A stretch of DNA of 64,000 nucleotides from Pseudomonas fluorescens (GCF_000968015.1 NZ_LACH01000026.1:1-64000), one strand, 5' to 3'; numbered from the stretch's first letter, positions 26,670 to 36,836 are shown. The notes: generated from the letters alone by a model not told the origin. Numbers and translations are program-made.

Positions 26670-28457
26670 ATGGCAGAAGCAGTCGCCGATAATGTTCCGG
26701 CCAAGGCCACTCCAATAGACGGCAAGCCGCCGCTGTTCGGGTTGTCCTTCCTGGAAAACCTCTCCGAGATGACCATGTTGCGTCAGGTGGGCCTGTTGGT
26801 CGGCCTGGCTGCGAGCGTGGCGATTGGCTTTGCCGTGGTGTTGTGGTCCCAACAGCCGGACTACCGGCCTCTGTACGGCAGCCTTGCCGGTATGGACGCC
26901 AAACAGGTCATGGATACCCTGGCCGCAGCCGACATTCCCTATACCGTTGAACCGAACTCCGGTGCCTTGCTGGTCAAGGCCGATGACCTGTCCCGTGCGC
27001 GAATCAAACTCGCGGGCGCTGGTGTCACTCCCAGCGACGGCAACATCGGTTTTGAAATTCTCGACAAGGACCAGGGCCTGGGCACCAGCCAGTTCATGGA
27101 AGCGACCCGTTATCGTCGTGGTCTCGAAGGCGAACTGGCCCGCACCATTTCCAGCCTGAACAACGTCAAGGGTGCCCGTGTGCACCTGGCGATTCCGAAA
27201 AGTTCGGTGTTCGTGCGCGACGAGCGCAAGCCGAGCGCTTCGATTCTGGTGGAACTGTACTCCGGCCGCTCGCTGGAGCCTGGCCAGGTACTGGCGATCA
27301 TCAACCTGGTGGCCACCAGCGTTCCCGAACTCAGCAAATCCCAGATCACCGTCGTCGACCAGAAGGGCAACCTGCTGTCGGATCAGGCGGAAAATTCCGA
27401 ACTGACCATGGCCGGCAAGCAATTCGATTACAGCCGCCGCATGGAAAGCATGCTGACTCAGCGCGTGCACAACATTCTGCAACCAGTGCTGGGCAACGAT
27501 CGCTATAAAGCTGAAGTCTCGGCCGATGTGGACTTCAGTGCCGTCGAGTCGACCTCCGAGCAATTCAACCCGGACCAACCGGCGTTGCGCAGCGAGCAGT
27601 CGGTCAACGAACAGCGTACCGCCAGCAATGGCCCGCAAGGTGTGCCGGGTGCCCTGAGCAACCAGCCGCCGTCGCCTGCCTCCGCACCGCAAACCACCGG
27701 TGGCGCTACCGCGTCGGCCGGCATGGTGCAGCCGGGCCAGCCACTGCTGGATGCCAACGGTCAGCAAATCATGGACCCGGCCACCGGCCAGCCAATGCTT
27801 GCACCGTACCCGGCGGACAAGCGTCAACAATCCACCAAGAACTTCGAACTCGACCGTTCCATCAGCCACACCAAACAACAGCAGGGCCGTTTGAATCGCC
27901 TCTCGGTGTCGGTGGTGGTGGACGACCAGGTCAAGATCAACGCGGCCAACGGTGAAACCACCCGTGCGCCGTGGACTGCCGATGAATTGGCGCGCTTCAC
28001 TCGCCTGGTTCAGGACGCCGTCGGCTTCGACGCCAGCCGTGGCGACAGTGTCAGCGTGATCAACATGCCGTTCTCCGCCGAGCGTGGTGAAGTGATTGCC
28101 GATATTCCGTTCTACTCCCAGCCGTGGTTCTGGGACATCGTCAAGCAAGTGCTGGGTGTCTTGTTCATCCTGGTGCTGGTATTCGGTGTGCTGCGTCCGG
28201 TGCTCAACAACATTACCGGTGGCGGCAAAGGCAAGCAGTTTGCAGGCTTGGGTAGCGACGTCGAGTTGGGTGGCATGGGCGGACTGGACGGCGAACTGGC
28301 TAACGACCGCGTCAGTCTCGGTGGCCCGACCAGCATTCTGCTGCCGAGCCCGAGCGAAGGCTATGACGCACAGTTGAACGCAATCAAGAGTCTGGTGGCA
28401 GAAGATCCGGGTCGCGTGGCCCAGGTCGTGAAAGAGTGGATTAACGCAGATGAGTGA
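26670..28457 (+). CDS. fliF: Flagellar MS-ring protein
   Basis: The inner-membrane MS ring, 595 residues. The first membrane helix is about residues 36-56 (VGLLVGLAASVAIGFAVVLW) and the second about 485-505 (VLGVLFILVLVFGVLRPVL), with ring-building YscJ/FliF domains between and a Pro/Gln-rich insert around 320-390. The cytoplasmic C-terminus binds FliG, whose gene overlaps the end. Confidence 0.96.
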   Translation: MAEAVADNVPAKATPIDGKPPLFGLSFLENLSEMTMLRQVGLLVGLAASVAIGFAVVLWSQQPDYRPLYGSLAGMDAKQVMDTLAAADIPYTVEPNSGALLVKADDLSRARIKLAGAGVTPSDGNIGFEILDKDQGLGTSQFMEATRYRRGLEGELARTISSLNNVKGARVHLAIPKSSVFVRDERKPSASILVELYSGRSLEPGQVLAIINLVATSVPELSKSQITVVDQKGNLLSDQAENSELTMAGKQFDYSRRMESMLTQRVHNILQPVLGNDRYKAEVSADVDFSAVESTSEQFNPDQPALRSEQSVNEQRTASNGPQGVPGALSNQPPSPASAPQTTGGATASAGMVQPGQPLLDANGQQIMDPATGQPMLAPYPADKRQQSTKNFELDRSISHTKQQQGRLNRLSVSVVVDDQVKINAANGETTRAPWTADELARFTRLVQDAVGFDASRGDSVSVINMPFSAERGEVIADIPFYSQPWFWDIVKQVLGVLFILVLVFGVLRPVLNNITGGGKGKQFAGLGSDVELGGMGGLDGELANDRVSLGGPTSILLPSPSEGYDAQLNAIKSLVAEDPGRVAQVVKEWINADE

Positions 28458-29469
28458 TAACCGAGCCGTTGCCGCCAAACTGAGCAAGGTCGACAAAGCC
28501 GCGATTCTGCTGCTGTCGCTGGGTTCAACCGATGCCGCCCAAGTGCTGCGCCACATGGGGCCCAAAGAGGTCCAGCGTGTGGGTGTTGCCATGGCCCAAA
28601 TGGGTAACGTGCACCGAGAGCAGGTCGAGCAGGTGATGAGCGAGTTCGTCGACATCGTCGGCGACCAGACCAGCCTCGGCGTCGGTTCAGACGACTACGT
28701 GCGCAAAATGCTCACCCAGGCTCTGGGCGAAGACAAGGCCAACGGCCTGATCGACCGCATCCTGCTGGGCGGCAACACCAGTGGCCTCGACAGCCTGAAG
28801 TGGATGGAACCGCGCGCCGTCGCCGACGTGATCCGTTACGAGCACCCGCAGATCCAGGCGATCGTGGTGGCGTACCTCGATCCGGACCAGGCCGGCGAAG
28901 TGCTCGGCAACTTCGACCACAAGGTGCGTCTGGACATCATTCTGCGGGTCTCCTCGCTGAACACCGTGCAGCCTGCGGCCCTGAAAGAACTCAACCAGAT
29001 TCTCGAGAAGCAGTTCTCCGGCAACTCGAATGCCTCGCGCACCACACTGGGTGGCATCAAGCGCGCGGCAGACATCATGAACTTCCTCGACAGCTCGATC
29101 GAAGGTCAGCTGATGGACTCGATCCGCGAAGTTGACGAAGACCTGTCCGGTCAGATCGAAGACCTCATGTTCGTGTTCAACAACCTGTCCGATGTCGACG
29201 ATCGCGGTATTCAAGCGCTGCTGCGCGAAGTGTCTTCCGACGTGCTGGTGCTGGCCCTCAAGGGTTCGGACGAAGGCGTCAAAGAGAAGATCTTCAAGAA
29301 CATGTCCAAACGGGCGGCCGAACTGTTGCGCGACGACCTCGAGGCCAAAGGCCCGGTGCGCGTCAGCGACGTGGAAACCGCGCAGAAAGAAATCCTCACC
29401 ATTGCCCGCCGTATGGCCGAAGCCGGAGAAATCGTTCTCGGCGGGAAGGGCGGCGAAGAGATGATCTAA
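28450..29469 (+). CDS. fliG: Flagellar motor switch protein FliG
   Basis: The rotor protein on which the stator acts, 339 residues with the N, middle (the EHPQIQAIVVAYLDP region, about 126-140) and C-terminal domains; charged torque residues lie in the C-terminal domain (EVDEDLSGQIEDLMFVFNNL). It overlaps fliF by eight bases. Confidence 0.97.
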   Translation: MSDNRAVAAKLSKVDKAAILLLSLGSTDAAQVLRHMGPKEVQRVGVAMAQMGNVHREQVEQVMSEFVDIVGDQTSLGVGSDDYVRKMLTQALGEDKANGLIDRILLGGNTSGLDSLKWMEPRAVADVIRYEHPQIQAIVVAYLDPDQAGEVLGNFDHKVRLDIILRVSSLNTVQPAALKELNQILEKQFSGNSNASRTTLGGIKRAADIMNFLDSSIEGQLMDSIREVDEDLSGQIEDLMFVFNNLSDVDDRGIQALLREVSSDVLVLALKGSDEGVKEKIFKNMSKRAAELLRDDLEAKGPVRVSDVETAQKEILTIARRMAEAGEIVLGGKGGEEMI

Positions 29470-29476
29470 GGTCACT

Positions 29477-30286
29477 ATGTCGTCCAAACATGATGAGTCC
29501 AACACCGATCTGATCCGTGGCAAGGATGTCGGTGGTTTCGACGTCTGGTCGCTGCCGAGTTTCGATCCGTTCGTGCCGGAAGCCGAGCCGGAACCCGAGC
29601 CCGAGCCGCCGGAAATGGAAGAAGTGCCACTGGATGAAGTCCAGCCACTGACCCTCGAAGAACTCGAAAGCATTCGCCAGGAGGCCTACAACGAAGGCTT
29701 TGCCACGGGCGAAAAAGAAGGTTTCCACAGCACCATGCTCAAGGTCCGTCAGGAAGCCGAGGTGGCCCTGGCCGCCAAGATTTCCGCTCTGGAGCAACTG
29801 ATGGGCCATCTGTTCGAGCCTATCGCCGAGCAGGACACCCTGATCGAAAAGTCCTTGGTCGACCTGGTGCAGCACATCACCAAGCAGGTGATTCAGCGCG
29901 AACTGGCCATCGACTCGACGCAGATCGAACACGTCATGCGCGAGGCCCTCAAGCTCTTGCCGCTGGGCGTGGGCAATGTGCGGTTGTACATCAATCCGCA
30001 AGATTTCGAACAGGTCAAAGCCCTGCGCGAGCGCCATGAGGAAACCTGGCGCATCGTCGAGGACGAGGCGTTGTTGCCCGGCGGTTGCCGGGTCGAGACT
30101 GAACACAGCCGTATCGACGCCACGGTCGAAACCCGCGTTGCGCGGGTCATGGACAAGCTGTTCGATCAATTGCACGAACAGGCCTTGCACCCGGCCGAAC
30201 CGGATCTGAGCCTGGAACTGCCGATCAGCGACAAGCCAGCGGTCTCGCCGGTCGAACCTGAGCCGGATGTTCCCGATGCGCCTTGA
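29477..30286 (+). CDS. fliH: Flagellar assembly protein FliH
   Basis: A 269-residue regulator and stalk of the export ATPase FliI. It has an acidic, Pro/Glu-rich N-terminus ([15 protein letters not shown]) and a C-terminal FliH/HrpE-type domain (about 110-235). It begins seven bases after fliG and its end overlaps the fliI start. Confidence 0.95.
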   Translation: MSSKHDESNTDLIRGKDVGGFDVWSLPSFDPFVPEAEPEPEPEPPEMEEVPLDEVQPLTLEELESIRQEAYNEGFATGEKEGFHSTMLKVRQEAEVALAAKISALEQLMGHLFEPIAEQDTLIEKSLVDLVQHITKQVIQRELAIDSTQIEHVMREALKLLPLGVGNVRLYINPQDFEQVKALRERHEETWRIVEDEALLPGGCRVETEHSRIDATVETRVARVMDKLFDQLHEQALHPAEPDLSLELPISDKPAVSPVEPEPDVPDAP

Positions 30287-31634
30287 TCGCACCAGCTTCG
30301 CCAAGCGCCTTGGCAGTTATGCCGAGGCCACGGAGCTGGAAGGCGCGCCGATCCTTGAAGGCCGCTTGCTGCGCATGGTCGGCCTGACCCTCGAAGCCGA
30401 GGGCTTGCGCGCCGCCATGGGCAGCCGCTGCATGGTCATCAACGACGACAGTTATCACCCGGTGCAGGTCGAAGCCGAAGTCATGGGCTTCTCCGGCAGC
30501 AAGGTGTTTCTGATGCCGGTCGGCAGTGTTGCCGGCATCGCTCCAGGTGCTCGTGTGGTTCCTCTGGCTGATACCGGCCGCTTGCCGATGGGCATGAGCA
30601 TGCTCGGGCGGGTGCTTGATGGCGCCGGTCGCGCGCTGGACGGCAAGGGCGGGATGAAGGCCGAAGACTGGGTGCCGATGGACGGCCCGACCATCAACCC
30701 GCTCAAACGTGAACCGATCAGCGAGCCGCTGGACGTGGGCATTCGTAGCATTAACGGTTTGTTGACGGTCGGTCGCGGTCAGCGTCTGGGCCTGTTCGCC
30801 GGTACCGGCGTGGGCAAGAGTGTGCTGCTGGGCATGATGACCCGCTTCACCGAGGCCGACATCATCGTCGTCGGGCTGATCGGTGAGCGGGGTCGTGAAG
30901 TTAAAGAATTCATTGAGCACATCCTCGGTGAAGAAGGCCTCAAGCGTTCGGTGGTGGTGGCGTCGCCTGCGGACGATGCGCCGCTGATGCGTCTGCGCGC
31001 GGCGATGTACTGCACGCGCATCGCCGAGTATTTCCGCGACAAGGGCAAGAACGTCCTGTTGCTCATGGACTCCCTGACCCGTTTCGCCCAGGCCCAGCGG
31101 GAAATCGCCTTGGCCATCGGCGAACCGCCAGCGACCAAGGGCTATCCGCCATCGGTGTTCGCCAAACTGCCGAAACTGGTGGAGCGGGCCGGTAATGCGG
31201 AGAAGGGCGGCGGTTCGATCACCGCTTTCTACACCGTACTGTCCGAAGGTGATGACCAGCAGGATCCGATTGCCGATGCCGCGCGAGGCGTACTAGACGG
31301 GCACATCGTGCTGTCCCGGCGCCTGGCCGAGGAAGGTCATTACCCGGCCATCGATATCGAAGCGTCCATCAGCCGGGTCATGCCGTCGGTGGTTACGCCC
31401 GAACACATGAGGCGCGCCCAGTATTTCAAGCAACTGTGGTCGCGGTATCAGCAGAGTCGCGACTTGATCAGCGTCGGCGCCTATGTGGCTGGTGGTGATC
31501 GGGAAACCGACCTGGCGATCTCCCTGCAACCGCAGTTGGTGAAATACCTGCGCCAGGGCCTCAACGACAGCATCGGCCTGGGCGAAAGCGAAGCCTATCT
31601 CGGCACGATTTTCGCTCCCGCGGCGGGCGGCTAA
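30276..31634 (+). CDS. fliI: Flagellum-specific ATP synthase FliI
   Basis: The ATPase of flagellar protein export, 452 residues from the ATG at 30276 (an ATG nine bases upstream is possible). Walker A is GTGVGKS near residue 175, Walker B is in [12 protein letters not shown], and the F1/V1-type ATPase signature [12 protein letters not shown] is near residue 364. It overlaps the end of fliH. Confidence 0.96.
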   Translation: MRLDRTSFAKRLGSYAEATELEGAPILEGRLLRMVGLTLEAEGLRAAMGSRCMVINDDSYHPVQVEAEVMGFSGSKVFLMPVGSVAGIAPGARVVPLADTGRLPMGMSMLGRVLDGAGRALDGKGGMKAEDWVPMDGPTINPLKREPISEPLDVGIRSINGLLTVGRGQRLGLFAGTGVGKSVLLGMMTRFTEADIIVVGLIGERGREVKEFIEHILGEEGLKRSVVVASPADDAPLMRLRAAMYCTRIAEYFRDKGKNVLLLMDSLTRFAQAQREIALAIGEPPATKGYPPSVFAKLPKLVERAGNAEKGGGSITAFYTVLSEGDDQQDPIADAARGVLDGHIVLSRRLAEEGHYPAIDIEASISRVMPSVVTPEHMRRAQYFKQLWSRYQQSRDLISVGAYVAGGDRETDLAISLQPQLVKYLRQGLNDSIGLGESEAYLGTIFAPAAGG

Positions 31635-31640
31635 CCGGTC

Positions 31641-32090
31641 ATGGCCCAGAGCCGAGCCTCGCGCCTGGCCCCCGTGGTCGAAATGGCCGAAAAGGCCGAG
31701 AAAACCGCGGTCCTGCGTCTGGGGCACTTTCAGGGGCAAGTCCGTCTGGCCGAAAGCAAACTCGCCGACCTCGAAGCCTTTCGTCTCGACTATCAAGAGC
31801 AATGGATCGTGCGCGGCAGCAGCGGCGTGTCTGGCCAATGGCTGCTGGGGTATCAAGGCTTCCTTGCGCAACTGGGGACCGCCATCGACCAGCAGCGACA
31901 AAGCCTGGTATGGCATCAAAACAACCTGAACAAGGCGCGGGAATCCTGGCAGCAGGCGTTCGCCCGGGTCGAAGGCTTACGCAAACTGGTGTTGCGCTAC
32001 ATGGATGAGGCACGGCGGCTGGAAGACCGGCGTGAGCAAAAGCTGCTGGATGAGTTGTCCCAGCGGTTGCCGCGTCAGGATCCCTATTGA
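31641..32090 (+). CDS. fliJ: Flagellar protein FliJ
   Basis: A 149-residue coiled-coil protein that sits in the FliI hexamer and links it to FlhA. The sequence is charged and helical throughout (LAPVVEMAEKAEKTAVLRLG at the start). It is the last gene of the fliEFGHIJ run; a REP palindrome follows at once. Confidence 0.9.
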   Translation: MAQSRASRLAPVVEMAEKAEKTAVLRLGHFQGQVRLAESKLADLEAFRLDYQEQWIVRGSSGVSGQWLLGYQGFLAQLGTAIDQQRQSLVWHQNNLNKARESWQQAFARVEGLRKLVLRYMDEARRLEDRREQKLLDELSQRLPRQDPY

Positions 32091-32102
32091 GTGCTGCCTT
32101 CG

Positions 32103-32185
32103 AAAAGATCGCAGCCTTCGGCAGCTCCTACACAACCGGGTGTGCACGCAGTCAACGTAGGAGCTGCCGAAGGCTGCGATCTTTT
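32103..32185. repeat. REP-type inverted repeat between fliJ and hsbA
   Basis: Perfect 29-bp arms at 32103-32131 and 32157-32185 with a 25-base loop. The arm sequence (GATCGCAGCCTTCGGCAGCT core) is the same as in the repeat at 36135-36211. Confidence 0.9.
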
Positions 32186-32257
32186 GATCTTGCCCCAGCC
32201 CCAGCCAAGTGCTAAACCTTGTACACGTACGTTCACCAATGACAAGGAAGCCGTTAA

Positions 32258-32563
32258 ATGCCAGTCGTTACAGAAGTATCCAAAAATGGGCAAAAGCTGA
32301 CGATATCGGTCAAGGGACGATTCGATTTCGCCAAGCATCAGGAATTTCGCGAGTCCTACGAAAATCTTCAGCCAAAACCCGAATCCTTCGAAGTGGATCT
32401 GAAAGACGCCACTTACCTCGACAGCTCAGCGCTCGGCATGCTGTTGCTATTGCGTGATCATGCTGGCGGCGAAAATGCCGAGATCACGTTGACCAACGCT
32501 AACGCAGATGTGCGCAAGATCCTCGCCATCTCCAACTTCGAACAAATCTTCGACGTGGCGTGA
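32258..32563 (+). CDS. hsbA: STAS-domain anti-sigma factor antagonist
   Basis: A 101-residue single STAS domain protein. Ser56 in YLDSSALGMLL lies at the position known to be phosphorylated in P. aeruginosa HsbA, where the protein binds FlgM or a diguanylate cyclase depending on its phosphorylation. The gene is followed, with four-base overlap, by the hsbR-like gene. Family assignment is firm; the hsbA name rests on the shared three-gene order and Ser56. Confidence 0.8.
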   Translation: MPVVTEVSKNGQKLTISVKGRFDFAKHQEFRESYENLQPKPESFEVDLKDATYLDSSALGMLLLLRDHAGGENAEITLTNANADVRKILAISNFEQIFDVA

Positions 32564-34275
32564 CCGCCATGCAGCCCTTGTTCGAACCGCTGACGATCCT
32601 GATCGCCGAAGACAGCGCGGCCGATCGCATGCTGCTGTCGACCATCGTTCGTCGCCAGGGGCATGAGGTGCTGACGGCCGCCAATGGTGCCGAAGCCGTT
32701 GAAGCGTTTCGCCAGCAACGACCGCAACTGGTGCTCATGGACGCAATGATGCCGGTGATGGACGGTTTCGAGGCGGCGCGGCAGATCAAGATATTGGCAG
32801 GGGAAACCCTGGTGCCGATCATCTTCCTCACCTCGCTGACCGAAAGCGAAGCGCTGGCCCGCTGTCTGGAGGCCGGTGGTGACGACTTTCTGGCAAAGCC
32901 CTACAACCAGGTGATCCTCGCCGCCAAGATCAAGGCGATGGACCGCTTGCGGCGGTTGCAGGCCACGGTGTTGCAGCAGCGCGATCAGATCGCCAGGCAC
33001 CACGACTACCTGCTCAACGAGCAACGGGTGGCCAAAGCCGTGTTCGACAAGGTAGCCCACTCCGGCTGCCTGAGTGCACCGAATATTCGCTACCTGCAAT
33101 CGCCCTATGCGTTGTTCAACGGCGATCTGCTGCTGGCCGCGTTCACCCCGGCCGGCGACATGCACGTGCTGCTCGGCGATTTTACCGGTCACGGTTTGCC
33201 GGCCGCGGTCGGTGCCATGCCCTTGGCCGAAGTTTTCTATGGCATGACCGCGAAGGGTTACGGCCTGTCCGAAACCCTGCGCGAGATGAATGCCAAGCTC
33301 AAGCGCATCCTGCCGGTGGACATGTTCTGCTGTGCAACGCTGCTGTGCCTGAGTTTTCAGCGGCGTTCGGTGGAGGTGTGGAACGGCGGAATGCCGGACG
33401 GTTACCTGCACAGCATCGCCAGCGGTGAGCGAACGACGCTGACGGCTCGGCATTTGCCGCTCGGCGTGCTGAGCCCGCAATCTTTTGATGACCGAACCGA
33501 AGTGTTTCCGATGGCGGTCGGGGATCGGGTCTTCCTGTTATCCGACGGGGTGATCGATACCTGCGATGCCAACGAACAGTTGTTTGGTGTAGAGCGATTG
33601 GAGCAGGTGTTTGCGGCGAATCGCCAGCCTGATGAGTTGTTCGAAGAGATCGAGCAGGCGTTGCGGGACTTTCGCGGCGAGGCCCGTGATGACGTGAGCA
33701 TGGTCGAGGTCAGTCTGCTGGAGGCCGCACAACTGACCCCGCCGGCGCTGGTGTATTCCGACAGTGGTCAGTCCTGCCCGCTGGACTGGTCAGTGAGTTT
33801 CGAATTTCGCGCCGCCACGCTCAAACGCTTCAATCCGCTGCCGTATCTTCTGCAATTGCTGCTTGAGGTCCACGGTCTGCGGGCTCAGAGCGGGGCGCTC
33901 TACAGTGTTTTGGCCGAACTGTATTCCAATGCCTTGGAGCATGGAGTGCTGGGGCTGGATTCGGCGCTCAAGCGCGATGCCTCGGGGTTTACCCGCTATT
34001 ATCAGCAACGCAATACACGCCTGGACGCGTTGCAGGACGGCTTTGTGCGGGTGCATTTGCAGGTGACACCCAAAGGCGAGGGCGGGTGCCTGACGGTTCG
34101 GGTTGAAGACAGTGGCAAGGGTTTCGATGTCGCGCGGGTGATGGAGCGGCCCGTCGATGGTGTCCGTCTGTCGGGACGTGGCGTCAGTCTGATCCGTCAG
34201 CTGGGCCACAATGCGAGTTGGTCCGACGATGGTCGAAGTGCCCGCGTGGAGTTTTTCTGGGAGGCTCTGGCATAA
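32560..34275 (+). CDS. hsbR: Response regulator with PP2C phosphatase and anti-sigma kinase domains
   Basis: A 571-residue protein with three parts: receiver (about 10-130, Asp61 in VLMDAMMPVMDG), SpoIIE-type PP2C phosphatase (about 185-390, including LLGDFTGHGLPAAVGAMP) and a C-terminal HATPase of the RsbW/SpoIIAB kind (about 430-570, N-box ELYSNALEHG, G-boxes EDSGKGF and SGRGVSLIRQLG). This is the HsbR layout: phosphorylation by an Hpt partner switches it between kinase and phosphatase action on HsbA. The start is GTG at 32560; ATG at 32569 is an alternative. Confidence 0.82.
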   Translation: MTAMQPLFEPLTILIAEDSAADRMLLSTIVRRQGHEVLTAANGAEAVEAFRQQRPQLVLMDAMMPVMDGFEAARQIKILAGETLVPIIFLTSLTESEALARCLEAGGDDFLAKPYNQVILAAKIKAMDRLRRLQATVLQQRDQIARHHDYLLNEQRVAKAVFDKVAHSGCLSAPNIRYLQSPYALFNGDLLLAAFTPAGDMHVLLGDFTGHGLPAAVGAMPLAEVFYGMTAKGYGLSETLREMNAKLKRILPVDMFCCATLLCLSFQRRSVEVWNGGMPDGYLHSIASGERTTLTARHLPLGVLSPQSFDDRTEVFPMAVGDRVFLLSDGVIDTCDANEQLFGVERLEQVFAANRQPDELFEEIEQALRDFRGEARDDVSMVEVSLLEAAQLTPPALVYSDSGQSCPLDWSVSFEFRAATLKRFNPLPYLLQLLLEVHGLRAQSGALYSVLAELYSNALEHGVLGLDSALKRDASGFTRYYQQRNTRLDALQDGFVRVHLQVTPKGEGGCLTVRVEDSGKGFDVARVMERPVDGVRLSGRGVSLIRQLGHNASWSDDGRSARVEFFWEALA

Positions 34276-34305
34276 TCCACGCATTCTTGATCAAGGAGTG
34301 AGCAA

Positions 34306-34674
34306 GTGGCTGACACACACCTGGACCGCGACGTACTGAACGCGTTGCAAGAGGTCATGGAGGATGAGTATCCGACGTTGCTGGATACCTTTCTTGCCGA
34401 TTCCGAAGAGCGTTTACGCATCTTGCGAATGGCTGAAGATGCCGCGCAACTCATGAATGCTGCCCATAGTTTCAAGGGCAGCAGCAGCAACATGGGCGCC
34501 ATTCGCCTGGCTGAGTTGTGCCATGAGCTGGAGCAGCGCGCCAAGCAAAAAAACCTCGCAGGCATCGAAAAGCTGATCGGGGAAATTGACGGCGAATTCG
34601 CCATCGTCCGACCTCTCTATGAGGCGGAGCGTCAACGTTCCTTCTCTGCCAATGAGACCGTCCGGCGCTTTTAG
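34306..34674 (+). CDS. hptB: Histidine phosphotransfer protein
   Basis: A 122-residue Hpt domain with the acceptor His54 in AAHSFKGSSSNMGA. It starts at GTG behind AAGGAGTGAG. In P. aeruginosa HptB passes phosphate from several hybrid kinases to HsbR and so tunes motility, biofilm and the Gac/Rsm system. Gene order hsbA-hsbR-hptB matches that module. It ends 17 bases before a sigma54 box for fliK. Confidence 0.8.
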   Translation: MADTHLDRDVLNALQEVMEDEYPTLLDTFLADSEERLRILRMAEDAAQLMNAAHSFKGSSSNMGAIRLAELCHELEQRAKQKNLAGIEKLIGEIDGEFAIVRPLYEAERQRSFSANETVRRF

Positions 34675-34691
34675 TGCCTGTCACTCAAACC

Positions 34692-34707
34692 TGGCGCGAC
34701 CTTTGCA
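34692..34707 (+). promoter_or_regulatory. Sigma54 promoter of fliK
   Basis: TGGCGC-GACCT-TTGCA keeps the GG/GC cores at the right spacing, 50 bases before the fliK ATG. Confidence 0.82.
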
Positions 34708-34757
34708 ATAATCTCCGTCAACTGTACCTACGATCCCAGTGCCGCGGAGTCCGTTCC

Positions 34758-36119
34758 ATGCCCGTTACCCCCAATATGCTTCTTCAGGCCGCCGCGCAGG
34801 CCAAGACTCAAGCCGCTTCCGCCAATACACCGGCGCTGGCCGCTGAGCCTGGGGACAAGGCATCCAGCTTCGCTCAGGTCTACGCCAATCAAGCCCGGAA
34901 CAAACCTTCTGCGGTGGGTGATGGATCGGCCAAGCCGATACGCGATAAAACGCCGGACAGCCCCGATAAAAAGGACGTCAGCAACGACAAGTCTGCCGCC
35001 CCGGAACCTGCGGTTGCCGATAGCGGCAAATCCTTGCCCGCCGATAAGCCGACGCAGGCTGAGGACGAGGCTGCCAGCGATGACGGGTCGGATACTGCGC
35101 AGACGCCGGTTGCCGATGCCGCGCCCGTTGACCCGACGCTGGATCCTGCGTTGATGCAGGCAGTACAACCTGCGGTGCCAGTGCCGGTACCGGCAGCTCC
35201 ACCCGTTGTAGTCACCCGACAACCGCAGGTCGAGGTGGCTGTGACGGCGGCAACGACTCCGGTCGTTGCAAGCACTGACACCGATTTCGATCCCGAAGCC
35301 GATCCTCTCGACGCACTGCCCGCCGTGCGCATGGCCATGGAGCAGGGCGGCCATATTTCGGCTGCGAGTCAGGCCCAGCCAAAAGCGGCACCGACCTCGG
35401 CCGAGGCCCAGGCTGATGGCGAGTCCACCTCGGCGCAGACCTTCGCCGCCGGCATGGCGAGCATGCTCGATGTGCAGGCCGACAAGGACAGCACCGGCCA
35501 GGGCAGCGACAAGGCCTTCAGCGGTCTTGTCGATGACGGTCTCAAGGACCTGAAGTCCGCGAGTAGCGATACCCGGGTCGACGATTTCGCCAACCGCCTG
35601 GCGGCACTGACCCAGGCGGCCACGCCGAAAACCGCGAACGCATTGCCGGTGAATCAACCGATCGCCATGCATCAGAGCGGCTGGACCGAAGAAGTCGTGA
35701 ATCGGGTCATGTACCTGTCCAGCGTCAATCTCAAGGCCGCCGACATCCAGTTGCAACCGGCCGAACTGGGGCGCCTGGACATTCGGGTGAACATGGTTCC
35801 GGATCAGCAGACCCAAGTGACGTTCATGAGCGCCCATCCAAGTGTTCGCGAAGCGCTGGACGGGCAGATGCATCGCTTGCGTGACATGTTTGCGCAGCAG
35901 GGCATGGGCCAGGTCGACGTCAATGTATCCGACCAGTCCCGTGGCTGGCAGGGTCAGGGGCAGGAACAGGCTCAACAGGGTCAAAGCCAGGGTGGACGCA
36001 CCAACGCCAGTGGTGGTCGTCTCGACTCCATGGATGAGGCGCTTGCGCCAACAGCTGCCGAAGTAGCGGCCAGCACCACCAGCGTCATCGGCTCCAGCGC
36101 CGTCGACTACTACGCCTGA
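34758..36119 (+). CDS. fliK: Flagellar hook-length control protein
   Basis: The secreted ruler that sets hook length and switches export specificity through FlhB. It has 453 residues: a long Ala/Pro/Asp/Ser-rich disordered part, then the flg_hook domain (about 310-400, LQPAELGRLDIRVNMVPDQQ), and a Gln/Gly-rich tail. The frame is open upstream into hptB, but the ATG at 34758 has the expected N-terminus MPVTPNMLLQAAAQ and lies after the promoter. Confidence 0.92.
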   Translation: MPVTPNMLLQAAAQAKTQAASANTPALAAEPGDKASSFAQVYANQARNKPSAVGDGSAKPIRDKTPDSPDKKDVSNDKSAAPEPAVADSGKSLPADKPTQAEDEAASDDGSDTAQTPVADAAPVDPTLDPALMQAVQPAVPVPVPAAPPVVVTRQPQVEVAVTAATTPVVASTDTDFDPEADPLDALPAVRMAMEQGGHISAASQAQPKAAPTSAEAQADGESTSAQTFAAGMASMLDVQADKDSTGQGSDKAFSGLVDDGLKDLKSASSDTRVDDFANRLAALTQAATPKTANALPVNQPIAMHQSGWTEEVVNRVMYLSSVNLKAADIQLQPAELGRLDIRVNMVPDQQTQVTFMSAHPSVREALDGQMHRLRDMFAQQGMGQVDVNVSDQSRGWQGQGQEQAQQGQSQGGRTNASGGRLDSMDEALAPTAAEVAASTTSVIGSSAVDYYA

Positions 36120-36134
36120 TAATGCGGCGCCCCT

Positions 36135-36211
36135 AAAAGATCGCAGCCTTCGGCAGCTCCTACATTGGATTGTGTACATCCTGTAGGAGCTGCCGAAGGC
36201 TGCGATCTTTT
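36135..36211. repeat. REP-type inverted repeat between fliK and fliL
   Basis: Perfect 30-bp arms at 36135-36164 and 36182-36211 around a 17-base loop. Arms match those of 32103-32185. It may act as a processing or termination structure behind fliK. Confidence 0.9.
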
Positions 36212-36260
36212 GATTTTCGGTCACGGTCGACCGTCCTTCCCGTTTTCCCTCAGACACTTC

Positions 36261-36276
36261 TGGCATAACACTTGCT
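36261..36276 (+). promoter_or_regulatory. Sigma54 promoter of the fliLMNOPQR-flhB operon
   Basis: TGGCAT-AACAC-TTGCT fits the -24/-12 consensus with one change, 51 bases before fliL. Confidence 0.85.
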
Positions 36277-36326
36277 CTTGCCTTGCCGTGCGACTGTGAA
36301 AACCCGAATAGTGACGGATTATTGGC

Positions 36327-36827
36327 ATGGCGAAGAGCGAAGCAGCAGTAAAAGACCCCGCAACCAAAGGCAAACTCAAGCTGATCATTGTGATCGTGGT
36401 GGCCCTGCTGCTGGCGATCGGTTTGTCCGTGGGAGCGACCTGGTTCTTCATGCACAGCGCCCAGAGCAAGCCTGCCGCCGCGGCTGAAATCGCCCCGGTC
36501 GGCAAGCAGCCAGCGATTTTCGAGCCCATGGCTCCGGCCTTCGTGGCCAATTACAACCAGAACGGTCGTCAGCGCTACATGCAGGTGAGCATCACCATGC
36601 AGGGTCGCAATCAAGCCGATCTGGAAGCGCTCAAAGTCCACATGCCCGTCATCCGCAACAACCTGGTCATGCTGTTTTCCGGACAGGATTTCGCCACTCT
36701 GGCATCGCCGGTCGGTCAGGAAATGTTGCGTCAGAAAGCCACGGCCAGCGTCCAGGAAGTGGCGCAGAAAGAACTCGGCAAAGTGGTCATCGAACAGTTG
36801 CTTTTCACTAATTTCGTACTGCAGTAG
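36327..36827 (+). CDS. fliL: Flagellar basal body-associated protein FliL
   Basis: A 166-residue inner-membrane protein that associates with stators. One N-terminal membrane helix (about 19-44, LIIVIVVALLLAIGLSVGA) and a periplasmic domain (NGRQRYMQVSITMQGRN) are visible. It is the first gene of the operon. Confidence 0.94.
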   Translation: MAKSEAAVKDPATKGKLKLIIVIVVALLLAIGLSVGATWFFMHSAQSKPAAAAEIAPVGKQPAIFEPMAPAFVANYNQNGRQRYMQVSITMQGRNQADLEALKVHMPVIRNNLVMLFSGQDFATLASPVGQEMLRQKATASVQEVAQKELGKVVIEQLLFTNFVLQ

Positions 36828-36836
36828 GAACACGAC

